64,000 nucleotides of DNA from Streptomyces griseorubiginosus (GCF_001514195.1 NZ_KQ948745.1:186001-250000); one strand, 5' to 3'. Counted from the first letter of the stretch, positions 32,672-41,278 are shown. Notes: generated from the letters alone by a model not told the origin. Program-made: numbers and translations.

Positions 32672-34267
32672 GTGATGCGCGTGAGCCAGGGAAGGGAACG
32701 GCCGCTGACTGTCCACCACCTCAACCAGCTCCTGCTCGTCTGCTCGCTCGTCCTGCTCGTCGCCGTGGCAGCGGTCCGGATCTCCTCGCGCAGCGGGCTC
32801 CCCAGCCTGCTCGTGTACCTGGGGATCGGCATCGCCATGGGCCAGGACGGCATCGGCGACATCCACTTCGACAACGCCGAACTGACCCAGGTCATCGGAT
32901 ACGCGGCCCTGGTCGTGATCCTGGCCGAGGGCGGCCTCGGCACGAAGTGGAAGGAGATCAGACCGGCTCTGCCCGCGGCGACCGCGCTGGCGCTGGCCGG
33001 GGTCGCGGTGAGCGTCGGGGTCACGGCGACGGCCGCGCACTACCTGATCGGGCTGGAGTGGCGGCAGGCGCTGATCATCGGGGCGGTCGTCTCCTCGACG
33101 GACGCGGCGGCGGTGTTCTCGGTGCTGCGCAAGATCCCCCTTCCCGCGCGCATAACCGGCACCCTGGAGGCCGAGTCCGGCTTCAACGACGCCCCCGTGG
33201 TCATCCTGGTCGTCGCCTTCTCCCAGGCCGGTCCGGTCGAACACTGGTACCGGCTGATCGGCGAGATAACCCTCGAACTGGCCATCGGTGCCGCCGTCGG
33301 CATCGCGGTGGGCTGGCTCGGCTCCTGGGGCCTCCGGCACGTCGCCCTGCCCGCCTCCGGCCTCTACCCGATCGCGGTCATGGCGATCGCCGTCACCGCC
33401 TACGCGGCGGGCGCGCTGGCCCACGGCAGCGGCTTCCTCGCCGTCTATCTCGCCTCCATGGCGATGGGCAACGCCAAGCTGCCGCACTGGCCCGCCACCC
33501 GCGGGTTCGCCGACGGCCTCGGCTGGATCGCCCAGATCGGGATGTTCGTGCTGCTGGGCCTGCTGGTCACCCCGCACGAGCTGGGCGACGACGTCCTGCC
33601 CGGGCTCGTCATCGGCCTGGTGCTGACCATGGTCGCGCGACCTCTGAGCGTGGTGCTGTGCCTGACGCCGTTCCGGGTGCCCTGGCAGGAGCAGACCCTG
33701 ATGTCCTGGGCCGGGCTGCGCGGCGCCGTGCCCATCATCCTGGCGACGATCCCCATGGTGAACGGCGTCGACGGCAGCCGGCGCGTCTTCAACATCGTCT
33801 TCGTCCTGGTCGTCGTGTACACCCTCGTGCAGGGCCCGACACTGCCCTGGCTGGCCCGCAAGCTGCGCCTCGGCGGCGACCCGGAGGCCGCCGACCTCGG
33901 CATCGAGTCGGCACCCCTGGAGCGGCTGCGCGGGCACCTGCTGTCCGTCGCGATCCCCGAGGGGTCGCGGATGCACGGCGTCGAGGTCCACGAGCTGCGG
34001 CTGCCGGCCGGAGCCGCCGTCACCCTGGTCGTACGCGACGCAAAATCGTTCGTTCCGCTGCCCACGACCGTGCTGCGGCGCGGGGACGAACTGCTCGTCG
34101 TCACCACCGACCCGGTCCGCGACGCCGCCGAACGACGGCTCCGCGCGGTGGGCCGCGGCGGCAAGCTGGCCGACTGGCTGGGCACGGGCGGCGGCACCGG
34201 CGGCGGCAGGGGCGGGGGCCACGGCGGCGGTGGTGGCGGCGGTAGCGGCGGCGGCGGCTCAGGTTAA
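32672..34267 (+). CDS. Cation/proton antiporter with RCK_C domain (NhaP2/CvrA type)
   Basis: 531-aa membrane protein. About 12-13 helices form a CPA-type sodium or potassium/proton exchanger (S-S-T-D-A-A-A-V-F-S and E-S-G-F-N-D-A-P hold the transport aspartates). A cytoplasmic TrkA-C/RCK_C-like domain (residues ~410-490, G-V-E-V-H-E-L-R-L-P-A-G-A) follows, then a ~35-residue tail almost entirely Gly. The listed GTG (32672) gives M-M-R-V-S-Q-G-R. A CTG at 32708 preceded by AAGGGA would give the more typical L-T-V-H-H-L-N start. The ion is probably K+ or Na+. Confidence 0.88.
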   Translation: MMRVSQGRERPLTVHHLNQLLLVCSLVLLVAVAAVRISSRSGLPSLLVYLGIGIAMGQDGIGDIHFDNAELTQVIGYAALVVILAEGGLGTKWKEIRPALPAATALALAGVAVSVGVTATAAHYLIGLEWRQALIIGAVVSSTDAAAVFSVLRKIPLPARITGTLEAESGFNDAPVVILVVAFSQAGPVEHWYRLIGEITLELAIGAAVGIAVGWLGSWGLRHVALPASGLYPIAVMAIAVTAYAAGALAHGSGFLAVYLASMAMGNAKLPHWPATRGFADGLGWIAQIGMFVLLGLLVTPHELGDDVLPGLVIGLVLTMVARPLSVVLCLTPFRVPWQEQTLMSWAGLRGAVPIILATIPMVNGVDGSRRVFNIVFVLVVVYTLVQGPTLPWLARKLRLGGDPEAADLGIESAPLERLRGHLLSVAIPEGSRMHGVEVHELRLPAGAAVTLVVRDAKSFVPLPTTVLRRGDELLVVTTDPVRDAAERRLRAVGRGGKLADWLGTGGGTGGGRGGGHGGGGGGGSGGGGSG

Positions 34268-34278
34268 GGCCGTGTTTC

Positions 34279-34302
34279 GCGCCCCCTGTACGATGGGGGC
34301 GC
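34279..34302. terminator. Hairpin after the antiporter gene
   Basis: GCGCCCCC (34279-34286) and GGGGGCGC (34295-34302) form a perfect 8-bp stem 12 bp after the stop codon. No T-run follows, as is common for Streptomyces terminators. Confidence 0.55.
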
Positions 34303-34472
34303 ACCCCTGATCGAACCAACTCTGCCTGACGCAGAGCTGGCGCGACCGTATGGCGGCCGGGACGTCCTTCGTGACGTGGTCTTCGGCATCTACCGCAGTC
34401 CGCGCAAGAGGACAGCTCTCGGTGCCGCCCCTGACCGGCGCGGCGCTACCAGGCGGCAGAAAGGCACGGGCC

Positions 34473-35738
34473 GTGGCATCCACGGTCACCTCCTCCCGCC
34501 CCGGATACGGGCAGCTGCTGCGCACCCGCGGCGCCTGGACGTTCCTGCTCCCCGGCTTCGCGGCACGCCAGCCGTTCGCGATGCTCACCCTCTCCCTGGT
34601 GCTGCTCGTGCAGCACACCACCGGCTCCTACGGCGCGGCGGGCGCCGTAGCGGCCGTCACCGGCGTCTCCATGGCACTCTTCGCGCCCTGGAGCGGCCGT
34701 CTCGCGGACCGCTACGGACAGCGGGCCGTGCTCGTCCCCGGTGTCCTGGTGCACACCCTGGCCGGCCTGTCCCTGACGGCGCTCGCCCTTTCCCACGCCC
34801 CCCTGTGGGCGCTGTTCGCGGCGGCCGTGCCCACCGGCGCCTCGGTGCCGCAGATCGGGCCCATGGTGCGCGCCCGCTGGGGCGTGAAGCTCCAGGACTC
34901 GCCCCTGATGACCACGGCGGCGGCCTTCGAGTCCGTCACGGACGAGCTGACCTTCGTCTTCGGCCCGCTGCTGGCCACCGCCCTGTGCACGGCCGTCCAC
35001 CCTGCCGCGGGCCTGCTGACGGAGGCGACCCTGACCCTGCTCGGCGGTCTGCTGTTCGCCGCGCAGAAGAGCACCCAGCCGCCGGTCGTGCTCGGCGAGC
35101 ACGCGCGCGTGGAGCACGCCTCGGCCCTGCGCGTGCCCGGTGTGCGGGTCCTGATCGTGACCTTCCTCGGCATCGGATCCGTCTTCGGCGGCATGCAGGT
35201 CTCGCTCGCCGCGTTCAGCGAGTCGATCGGCGAGCCCGGCCTGAACGGCGTCCTGTACGGCGTCTTCGCCGCCGGCAACATGCTCTCCGGCCTGGTCTGC
35301 GGCGCCATCGCCTGGAATGTGGCCCCGCAGCGGCGCCTCGTCATCGGCTACGGCGCCCTCGCCCTGACGGCCTCCGGCCTGTGGGCGGCGCACTCCGTGC
35401 TCGTCCTCGCGGGCCTCGGCCTCCTGGTCGGCATGTGCATCGCGCCCGCCCTGATCACCGGGTACACCCTGGTGGAGAACCTGGTACCGGCCGGCGCCCG
35501 CACCGAGGCCTTCACCTGGCTCACCGGGGCGGTGGCCCTCGGCCAGGCGGCCGCGGTCACGATCGCCGGACAGCTGGAGGACCGCTTCTGGGGCGGCGCC
35601 GGGTTCCTGGTGCCGATGGCCGGCACCCTGCTCGCCCTGGCGACCCTGCTGGCGCTGCGTTCCCACCTGGTCGGGCGGCCCCGCGGCCGTACCGTCGCAC
35701 GTGGTGTGGGTCACCGAGTGCCGGTGGCAGTGGACTGA
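34473..35738 (+). CDS. Major facilitator superfamily transporter
   Basis: 421-aa protein with about 12 hydrophobic helices. The loop 2-3 motif G-R-L-A-D-R-Y-G-Q-R is the MFS signature, near residue 70. The GTG at 34473 (V-A-S-T-V-T-S-S) is preceded by AAAGG; longer frames upstream have no good start context. It resembles small-molecule effluxers of the YcaD/AraJ type with no ligand evidence. It stands alone between the antiporter and fmdB genes. Confidence 0.85.
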   Translation: MASTVTSSRPGYGQLLRTRGAWTFLLPGFAARQPFAMLTLSLVLLVQHTTGSYGAAGAVAAVTGVSMALFAPWSGRLADRYGQRAVLVPGVLVHTLAGLSLTALALSHAPLWALFAAAVPTGASVPQIGPMVRARWGVKLQDSPLMTTAAAFESVTDELTFVFGPLLATALCTAVHPAAGLLTEATLTLLGGLLFAAQKSTQPPVVLGEHARVEHASALRVPGVRVLIVTFLGIGSVFGGMQVSLAAFSESIGEPGLNGVLYGVFAAGNMLSGLVCGAIAWNVAPQRRLVIGYGALALTASGLWAAHSVLVLAGLGLLVGMCIAPALITGYTLVENLVPAGARTEAFTWLTGAVALGQAAAVTIAGQLEDRFWGGAGFLVPMAGTLLALATLLALRSHLVGRPRGRTVARGVGHRVPVAVD

Positions 35739-35768
35739 TCCCCGGGAATACGTCACTATGGACCCTCG

Positions 35769-35795
35769 TTAGCACTCATTGAGTGAGAGTGCCAG
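35769..35795 (+). promoter_or_regulatory. CIRCE-like HrcA operator in front of fmdB
   Basis: TTAGCACTC at 35769-35777, nine bases, then GAGTGCCAG at 35787-35795. The left arm is identical to CIRCE (TTAGCACTC-N9-GAGTGCTAA), and the right arm agrees at 7 of 9. It overlaps the leader and abuts the AGGAGGA ribosome site, the usual place in HrcA-controlled genes. Confidence 0.7.
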
Positions 35796-35806
35796 GAGGA
35801 AGACAA

Positions 35807-36136
35807 GTGCCGACCTACCAGTACCAGTGCACCGAGTGCGGCGAGGGCCTCGAGGCGGTGCAGAAGTTCACCGACGACGCTCTGACCGAATGCCCCAACT
35901 GCCATGGTCGCCTCAAGAAGGTGTTCTCCGCGGTCGGCATCGTCTTCAAGGGCTCCGGCTTCTACCGCAACGACAGCCGCGGCTCCTCGTCGAGCAGCTC
36001 CCCGGCGTCGTCCTCGAAGTCGTCGACGTCCAGCTCCTCGAGCTCGTCCGACTCCTCGTCGTCGGCCTCTTCGTCCTCCTCGGACTCGAAGTCGTCGAGC
36101 ACGGGCACCTCGTCGAGCAGCAGCTCCGCCGCGTAA
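35807..36136 (+). CDS. FmdB-family zinc-ribbon protein with serine-rich tail
   Basis: 109-aa protein. The GTG at 35807 follows AGGAGGA. Residues 1-50 are an FmdB zinc ribbon (Y-Q-C-T-E-C-G...C-P-N-C-H, two Cys pairs). The remaining ~55 residues are about 70% serine with scattered K, D, A and T, likely disordered. FmdB proteins are called putative regulators but their role is not established. The CIRCE-like site points to heat or protein-folding stress control. A perfect palindromic terminator follows. Confidence 0.85.
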   Translation: MPTYQYQCTECGEGLEAVQKFTDDALTECPNCHGRLKKVFSAVGIVFKGSGFYRNDSRGSSSSSSPASSSKSSTSSSSSSSDSSSSASSSSSDSKSSSTGTSSSSSSAA

Positions 36137-36149
36137 GCCGCACTTCCGG

Positions 36150-36177
36150 GACCCTGTCGTCGTACGACGACAGGGTC
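36150..36177. terminator. 28-bp perfect palindrome terminator after fmdB
   Basis: GACCCTGTCGTCG and its exact complement around a central TA, 13 bp after the fmdB stop and followed by TTC. Separates fmdB from the MTA phosphorylase gene. Confidence 0.8.
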
Positions 36178-36296
36178 TTCGGCGTTGCCGAAGGCGTACT
36201 CGGCGGTCCCGGAGGGGTTCGCGGCGGTCCGGGAGCGGTTCGTGACGTTCCCGGAGCCGGTCACCGCGGGTTTTCGGGGCCGGATACTGTGCGGGC

Positions 36297-37130
36297 ATGG
36301 CGAACGCAGAGATCGGCGTAATCGGCGGGTCGGGCTTCTACTCGTTCCTCGAGGACGTGACCGAGGTCCAGGTGGACACCCCCTACGGACCGCCCAGCGA
36401 CTCCCTCTTCCTCGGCGAGGTCGCCGGGCGGCGGGTCGCCTTCCTGCCCCGGCACGGACGCGGCCACCATCTGCCGCCGCACCGGATCAACTACCGGGCC
36501 AACCTGTGGGCGCTCCGGTCGGTGGGGGCACGGCAGATCCTCGGCCCCTGCGCGGTGGGCGGACTGCGCCCCGAGTACGGTCCGGGCACGCTGCTGGTGC
36601 CGGACCAGCTGGTCGACCGCACGAAGTCCCGGGTGGGCACCTACTTCGACGGACTGCCGCTGCCGGGCGGCGGGGTGCCCAACGTGGTGCACGTGTCCCT
36701 GGCCGACCCGTACTGCCCCGCCGGGCGGGCGGCCGCGCTGAAGGCGGCTCGCGGGCGGGACTGGGAGGCGGTGGACGGCGGCACGCTCGTCGTGGTCGAG
36801 GGGCCGCGGTTCTCCACCCGCGCCGAGTCGCTGTGGCACCAGGCGCAGGGCTGGTCGGTGGTGGGCATGACCGGCCACCCGGAGGCCGCCCTCGCCCGTG
36901 AACTGGAGCTCTGCTACACGTCGTTGACCCTGGTCACCGACCTCGACGCGGGCGCCGAGACCGGTGAGGGCGTCTCCCACGACGAGGTGCTGCGGGTGTT
37001 CGCGGCGAACGTGGACCGACTGCGGGGCGTGCTCTTCGACGCGGTGGCGGCGCTGCCGGCCGCGGACGAGCGGGACTGCCTGTGCGTGAACGCGCTGGGC
37101 GGGATGGATCCGGGGTTCGAACTGCCGTAG
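36297..37130 (+). CDS. mtnP: S-methyl-5'-thioadenosine phosphorylase (PNP/MTAP family)
   Basis: Phosphorolysis of MTA or a related purine nucleoside, 277 aa. Motifs: G-V-I-G-G-S-G-F-Y at the N-terminus (phosphate site), F-L-P-R-H-G-R-G-H near 50-58, I-N-Y-R-A-N, and E-G-P-R-F-S-T-R-A-E-S near 165. The H-G-R-G-H sequence is typical of actinobacterial MTAP proteins. Some members prefer inosine or methylthioinosine, so the exact base is uncertain. Start ATG 36297 with a TACTGT -10-like sequence 18 bp before. Confidence 0.9.
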   Translation: MANAEIGVIGGSGFYSFLEDVTEVQVDTPYGPPSDSLFLGEVAGRRVAFLPRHGRGHHLPPHRINYRANLWALRSVGARQILGPCAVGGLRPEYGPGTLLVPDQLVDRTKSRVGTYFDGLPLPGGGVPNVVHVSLADPYCPAGRAAALKAARGRDWEAVDGGTLVVVEGPRFSTRAESLWHQAQGWSVVGMTGHPEAALARELELCYTSLTLVTDLDAGAETGEGVSHDEVLRVFAANVDRLRGVLFDAVAALPAADERDCLCVNALGGMDPGFELP

Positions 37131-37184
37131 CGAGGAAGGGGATCCGGGCGGACGCTCCCGTTCGGGTGAGGGAGTTTTCCACAA

Positions 37185-37203
37185 CCGGTGGACTGTCCAC
37201 CGG
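37185..37203. promoter_or_regulatory. 19-bp palindrome CCGGTGGAC-T-GTCCACCGG
   Basis: Perfect 9-bp arms around one T, 54 bp after the mtnP stop and 72 bp before the next ATG. It is preceded by TTTTCCACA. No T-run follows, so it may be an operator of the downstream gene or a terminator of mtnP. Confidence 0.5.
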
Positions 37204-37275
37204 CCCCGGCGGGATCCGCCGCGAAGCCTCATCGTGGGACCGCAAGCCGATCCCTCGACGCTGGTGGAGGTCCCC

Positions 37276-37845
37276 ATGCCCTTCGTGCCCTTCGCTCCTT
37301 CCCCCTCCTCCCCGCCCTTCTCCCCCTCCCCTCTCGCCGCGCACCCGCCCGGCACCGACACCCCGCCGACCTGCGAGGTACCGCACTTCGCTCCGGTGCG
37401 GGTGCGCGGTGGGCGGTATCAACTGCGGCAGCTCGTACGGCACCGACGGCGTGCCGTGGCCGTCGGACTGGTCGTCACCGCGGCCGCGCTGGTGGCCGCC
37501 GGCCCCCGGGACGCCGACGGGGCACGCGGACATCCGGTGGTCGCCCCCGTACGCGAGCACCGAGCCGTCACGACCGTGTCGGCACCGGTGCGGATCGCCG
37601 ACGCGGCGACGGTGCGGCTGCTGCGGCCCGGGGACCGGGTCGACGTGATCGCCGCGGAGGAGACGGCCACAGGGGGCGGCGACGCGCAAGTGATCGCGCG
37701 TGGGGCACGCGTGTCGAAGGTGCCGGAGGCGCTGGAGGGTGCGGGCGACAGCGGGGCCCTGGTGGTGCTGTCGGTGCCGCGTTCCACGGCGGCACGTCTC
37801 GTCGGGGCGAGTTCCACGGCACGGCTGGCGGTGACACTGTGTTGA
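37276..37845 (+). CDS. SAF-domain protein, RcpC/CpaB-like
   Basis: 189-aa membrane-anchored protein. A Pro/Ser-rich cytoplasmic N-terminus (residues 1-50) and a basic stretch are followed by one helix at ~63-82, then an external domain with A-P-V-R-I-A-D-A-A-T-V-R-L-L-R-P-G-D-R-V-D-V-I-A, as in the SAF/CpaB Flp-pilus family. Most CpaB proteins are longer and sit in tad loci; no tad genes are near, so its partner is unknown. Start ATG 37276 after GGTGGAGG. Confidence 0.75.
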   Translation: MPFVPFAPSPSSPPFSPSPLAAHPPGTDTPPTCEVPHFAPVRVRGGRYQLRQLVRHRRRAVAVGLVVTAAALVAAGPRDADGARGHPVVAPVREHRAVTTVSAPVRIADAATVRLLRPGDRVDVIAAEETATGGGDAQVIARGARVSKVPEALEGAGDSGALVVLSVPRSTAARLVGASSTARLAVTLC

Positions 37846-37983
37846 GCCGCGTGGTCAGCCTGTTGCGCCGGCTCCTGTCAAGTCGCCCTTTCGAGCAGCC
37901 CAATTGGACAGGGTCGCCTCAGGTTGACGTAGGTTGCGGAGCTGTTTGTTCCACAACCTGTACGTACGAGAAGAGGCCTGCGG

Positions 37984-38439
37984 GTGAGCGAGAAGAAGCC
38001 GAGCGTCTGGGAGGGCTTCAAAGCCTTCCTGATGCGCGGGAACGTCGTCGATCTGGCAGTCGCGGTGGTCATCGGCGCCGCCTTCACCAACATCGTGAAC
38101 TCGGTGGTGAAGGGGATCATCAACCCGCTGGTCGGGGCGATCGGGACCAAGAACCTCGACCACTACAGCTCGTGCCTGAGCTCCTCGTGCGAGGGCCAGC
38201 AGGGCATCACGATCCTGTGGGGCTCGGTGCTCGGCGCCACGCTCAGCTTCGTGATCACCGCGGCCGTCGTGTACTTCCTGATGGTGCTGCCGATGGCGAA
38301 GTACCTGGCCCGCGTGGAGGCCCGCCGGAAGGCGAAGGAGGGCACGCGCGAGGTCATCGAGGTGACCGAACTGGAGGTCCTCAAGGAGATCCGCGACGCG
38401 CTGGTCGCGCAGCGGGGCTCGGGGCACCGGGAGCCGTAG
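37984..38439 (+). CDS. mscL: Large-conductance mechanosensitive channel MscL
   Basis: 151-aa channel protein releasing solutes on hypo-osmotic shock. TM1 follows F-K-A-F-L-M-R-G-N-V-V-D-L-A-V-A-V-V-I-G-A-A-F, the hallmark of MscL, and TM2 is at ~80-105, ending in a charged C-terminal helix (E-L-E-V-L-K-E-I-R-D). The periplasmic loop H-Y-S-S-C-L-S-S-S-C contains two cysteines, not usual for MscL. GTG start. Confidence 0.96.
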   Translation: MSEKKPSVWEGFKAFLMRGNVVDLAVAVVIGAAFTNIVNSVVKGIINPLVGAIGTKNLDHYSSCLSSSCEGQQGITILWGSVLGATLSFVITAAVVYFLMVLPMAKYLARVEARRKAKEGTREVIEVTELEVLKEIRDALVAQRGSGHREP

Positions 38440-38446
38440 CGGCGGC

Positions 38447-38629
38447 TCAGATGTGGTGGGGCGGCTTCTCGTCGAGGAAGCGCTTCAGGTCGGCCGCGCT
38501 GTCCCCGTCGGACCGCGGGCGGTCGCCCCAGCCGCGGTCGGTGTCGTCCGACGACTGCTGGTCCAGCGGATCGTCGAAGACAAGCCCGGGCTTCGGCTCG
38601 GCGGGGTCGGGGGTGGGGGCGGAGGTCAT
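38447..38629 (-). CDS. Small acidic protein (60 aa), unknown
   Basis: Not recognised. It reads M-T-S-A-P-T-P-D-P-A-E-P-K-P, then F-D-D-P-L-D-Q-Q-S-S-D-D-T-D-R-G-W-G-D, ending F-L-D-E-K-P-P-H-H-I. Highly charged with a net negative charge, no helix strong enough for a membrane. The ATG follows a GACCTCC-type site (minus strand GGACAC). The stop is 8 bp from that of mscL, convergent. Similar short acidic proteins are annotated in most streptomycetes. Confidence 0.6.
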   Translation of the reverse strand: MTSAPTPDPAEPKPGLVFDDPLDQQSSDDTDRGWGDRPRSDGDSAADLKRFLDEKPPHHI

Positions 38630-38815
38630 GTGTCCAGGGTACGGGGATCCGCGGTGCGGCTGGGCGGGGCACGGTCCGGCGCACAGTTGCCGGAGTGACA
38701 GGCCTCCATCCCGACCTGCCGGCTCACCGACACCCGTGGCCCCAACGCCCGTGAGCTCGACATCCACGCACCCATCCATGAGCGTTTCCGGTCGGTATCT
38801 GCTGTGCTTGGGTCC

Positions 38816-40048
38816 ATGACGTCCAGCCCGCCCCACAGTCCACTGCGCAGACTCACGGCCCGCGGCCGGGACGAGGCCCACCGGGTCGCGTCGCCGCTGG
38901 AGCTCTTCTTCGACCTGTGCTTCGTCGTCGCCATCGCGCAGGCCGGCGTCGCCCTGGTGCACGCGGTCGCCGAGGGCCACGCCGGCGAGGGCATCCTCAA
39001 CTACGCGATGGTCTTCTTTGCCATCTGGTGGGCCTGGATGAACTTCACCTGGTTCGCCTCGGCCTACGACAACGACGACGCGCTGTACCGGGTCGTCACC
39101 CTGGTGCAGATCGCCGGTGTCCTGGTGCTGGCGGCCGGGGTGTCCAGGGCGTTCGAGCAGCACGAGTTCCTGGCCGTGTGGCTGGGCTATCTGATCATGC
39201 GGCTGGCGTTGATCACGCAATGGCTGCGGGTGGCGTGGTCGAGCGACGGCGCGGAGCGGACGATGGCCCTGCGGTACGCGTTCGGCGTGCTGCTGTGCCA
39301 GGTCGGCTGGCTGGGACTGCTGGTGCTGCCCGAGGGCGGGCGGCCCTGGGTCTTCCTGGTGATGGCGGTGCTGGAGATGTGTGTGCCGCCGTTCGCCGAG
39401 CGGGACCATCCGACGTCGTGGCATCCGCACCACATCGCGGAACGCTACGGGCTCTTCACGATCATCGTGCTCGGTGAGACGATCGCCGCCGCCACGGTCG
39501 CCGTGAAGTCCGGTATCGACGAGCACGACGCGCTGGGGGAGCTCCTGCCGATCGCGGCGGGTGGACTGCTGATCATCTTCGCCGCCTGGTGGATCTACTT
39601 CGTGGTGCCCATCCATGACCGTCTGCGCTCCAACAGACAGGCGTTCCTGTGGGGTTACGGCCACTACGTGGTCTTCGCCTCCGCCGCCGCGATCGGGGCG
39701 GGCCTGGAGGTGGCCGTGGAGCAGGCGGTCGGCAAGGCGCACATCTCGACGCTCGCCGCGTCGGCCGCGGTGACCCTGCCGACGGCGCTCTACCTGCTCA
39801 CCGTGTGGCTGCTGCACTCCCGGTTCTTCAAGGTGGGCATCACACAGCAACTGGTGCTGCCGGTCACCGCGTTGCTGGTGATCTGCTGCACCTTCCTGGG
39901 CGAGGGGGCAGTGCTCGCGGCGGGCGTCGTGGCGGGGCTGGCGGTGGTGACCGGGACGACGCTCACCTCGCGCAGGGCGGCCCGGGAGAGGGCGGACCGG
40001 ACCGACGACGGGGCCGAGGTCGGGGCCGGACGGGGACCTGTGACATGA
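38816..40048 (+). CDS. ltrA: Low-temperature-requirement A (LtrA) membrane protein
   Basis: 410-aa integral membrane protein with about 11 helices. It begins with S-P-L-E-L-F-F-D-L-C-F-V-V-A-I-A-Q, the LtrA family signature, and has H-P-H-H-I-A-E-R-Y-G-L-F-T-I-I-V-L-G-E. The name comes from a Listeria cold-growth mutant; the molecular function is unknown. The ATG at 38816 is preferred over TTG 38804. The stop overlaps the peptidase start (ATGA). Confidence 0.9.
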   Translation: MTSSPPHSPLRRLTARGRDEAHRVASPLELFFDLCFVVAIAQAGVALVHAVAEGHAGEGILNYAMVFFAIWWAWMNFTWFASAYDNDDALYRVVTLVQIAGVLVLAAGVSRAFEQHEFLAVWLGYLIMRLALITQWLRVAWSSDGAERTMALRYAFGVLLCQVGWLGLLVLPEGGRPWVFLVMAVLEMCVPPFAERDHPTSWHPHHIAERYGLFTIIVLGETIAAATVAVKSGIDEHDALGELLPIAAGGLLIIFAAWWIYFVVPIHDRLRSNRQAFLWGYGHYVVFASAAAIGAGLEVAVEQAVGKAHISTLAASAAVTLPTALYLLTVWLLHSRFFKVGITQQLVLPVTALLVICCTFLGEGAVLAAGVVAGLAVVTGTTLTSRRAARERADRTDDGAEVGAGRGPVT

Positions 40049-41079
40049 CAGTCGACGCTCTGACAGATGTCGCCGGAGTGCGGGTGGGGCACGCGACGCG
40101 TACCGGGGGCGGGTGGCTCAGTGGGACCACCGTCGTGCTCGCCCCGGAGGGCGGGGCGGTGGCCGCGGTGGAGGTGCGCGGGGGCGGTCCCGGGACCAAG
40201 GAGACCGACGCGCTCGATCCGCGCAACGTGGTGCAGAAGGTCGACGCGATCGTGCTGACCGGCGGGAGCGCGTACGGGCTGGACGCGGCCTCCGGGGTGA
40301 TGGCGTGGCTGGAGGAGCGGGGGCGGGGGGTGCGGGTCGGGCCGGATCCCTCGCACGTGGTGCCGGTCGTGCCCGCGGCGTGTGTCTTCGACCTGGGCCG
40401 GGGCGGGGACTTCCGGGCCCGGCCGGACGCGGCGACCGGGCGGGCCGCCGTCGAGGCAGCGGCGGCCGCTGCGGTGGGTTCGCCGGTGCCGGAAGGGTGT
40501 GTGGGGGCCGGCACGGGGGCCGTGGCCGGGGGGATGAAGGGCGGGGTGGGGTCGGCCGGTGTCGTGCTGCCGTCGGGGATCACCGTGGCGGCGCTCGTGG
40601 TGGTCAACGCGGTCGGCGCGGTGGCGGATCCGGAGACGGGGGTGCTGTACGGGGAGTTGTTCCAGGGACGGGTGCGGTATCCGGACGAGCGGGTGCACGA
40701 GGCCGCGCGCCGGCGACTCGCGGAGCTCTCGGCTCGGCAGCCGCCGCCGTCGTTGAACACCACGCTCGCGGTGGTGGCCACCGACGCGGAGCTGTCCAAG
40801 GCGCAGGCGCAGAAGGTGGCCGGTACGGCGCACGACGGGATCGCCCGCGCCGTACGGCCGGTGCATCTGCTGCACGACGGGGACACCGTGTTCGCGCTGG
40901 CGACGGGGGCGCGGACGTTGGACACGGGCGATCCGCTCGCGCTCAACGACGTCCTCGCGGCGGGGGCGGACGTGGTGACCCGGGCGATCGTGCGGGCCGT
41001 CCGGGCCGCGGAGTCCGTGGACGGTCCCGGCGGGGTGTGGCCGTCGTACGAGTCGCTGTACGGGGGGTCCACGGCTTAG
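40045..41079 (+). CDS. P1-family peptidase (DmpA-like Ntn hydrolase)
   Basis: 344-aa aminopeptidase of the self-cleaving family S58. N-terminal D-V-A-G-V-R-V-G-H is the family hallmark. The autoprocessing site is near P-S-L-N-T-T-L-A-V-V-A-T-D at residues ~236-248, where a Thr becomes the N-terminal nucleophile. Conserved T-G-G-S-A-Y-G-L-D-A-A-S-G-V appears near 73. The ATG overlaps the ltrA stop by 4 bp. Its own TAG lies within the first unit of a seven-copy repeat. Confidence 0.9.
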   Translation: MTVDALTDVAGVRVGHATRTGGGWLSGTTVVLAPEGGAVAAVEVRGGGPGTKETDALDPRNVVQKVDAIVLTGGSAYGLDAASGVMAWLEERGRGVRVGPDPSHVVPVVPAACVFDLGRGGDFRARPDAATGRAAVEAAAAAAVGSPVPEGCVGAGTGAVAGGMKGGVGSAGVVLPSGITVAALVVVNAVGAVADPETGVLYGELFQGRVRYPDERVHEAARRRLAELSARQPPPSLNTTLAVVATDAELSKAQAQKVAGTAHDGIARAVRPVHLLHDGDTVFALATGARTLDTGDPLALNDVLAAGADVVTRAIVRAVRAAESVDGPGGVWPSYESLYGGSTA

Positions 41080-41278
41080 GAAGCGCTCCGGTGGGGGCCT
41101 TGGTTCAGGGAGCGCTCCAGTGGAGGCCTCGGCGCAGGAAGCCGCTCCAGTGGGGGTCGCGGCTCAGGAAGCGCTCCAGTGGGGCCTCGGATCAGGAGGC
41201 GCTCCGGTGGGCGCCTCGCCTCAGGAAGCACCCCCGTAGGGGCCTCGCCTCAGGAAGCGCTCCAGTGGGGGTCGCGGC
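41076..41278. repeat. Seven-copy ~29-bp minisatellite between two convergent genes
   Basis: Units start at 41076, 41105, 41134, 41164, 41192, 41221 and 41250 (lengths 29, 29, 30, 28, 29, 29, 29). A typical unit is TCAGGAAGCGCTCCAGTGGGG plus GCCTCGGC-type bases. The TAG of the peptidase is in unit 1. Unit 7 is the coding 3' end of the minus-strand TIGR03086 gene (its TCA is the stop). The array fills the whole intergenic space. Confidence 0.95.

Noticed and set aside
37179..37200. Origin of replication because of the DnaA-box-like TTTTCCACA
   Set aside because: Only one such word is present, with no dnaA, dnaN or gyr genes and no cluster of boxes.
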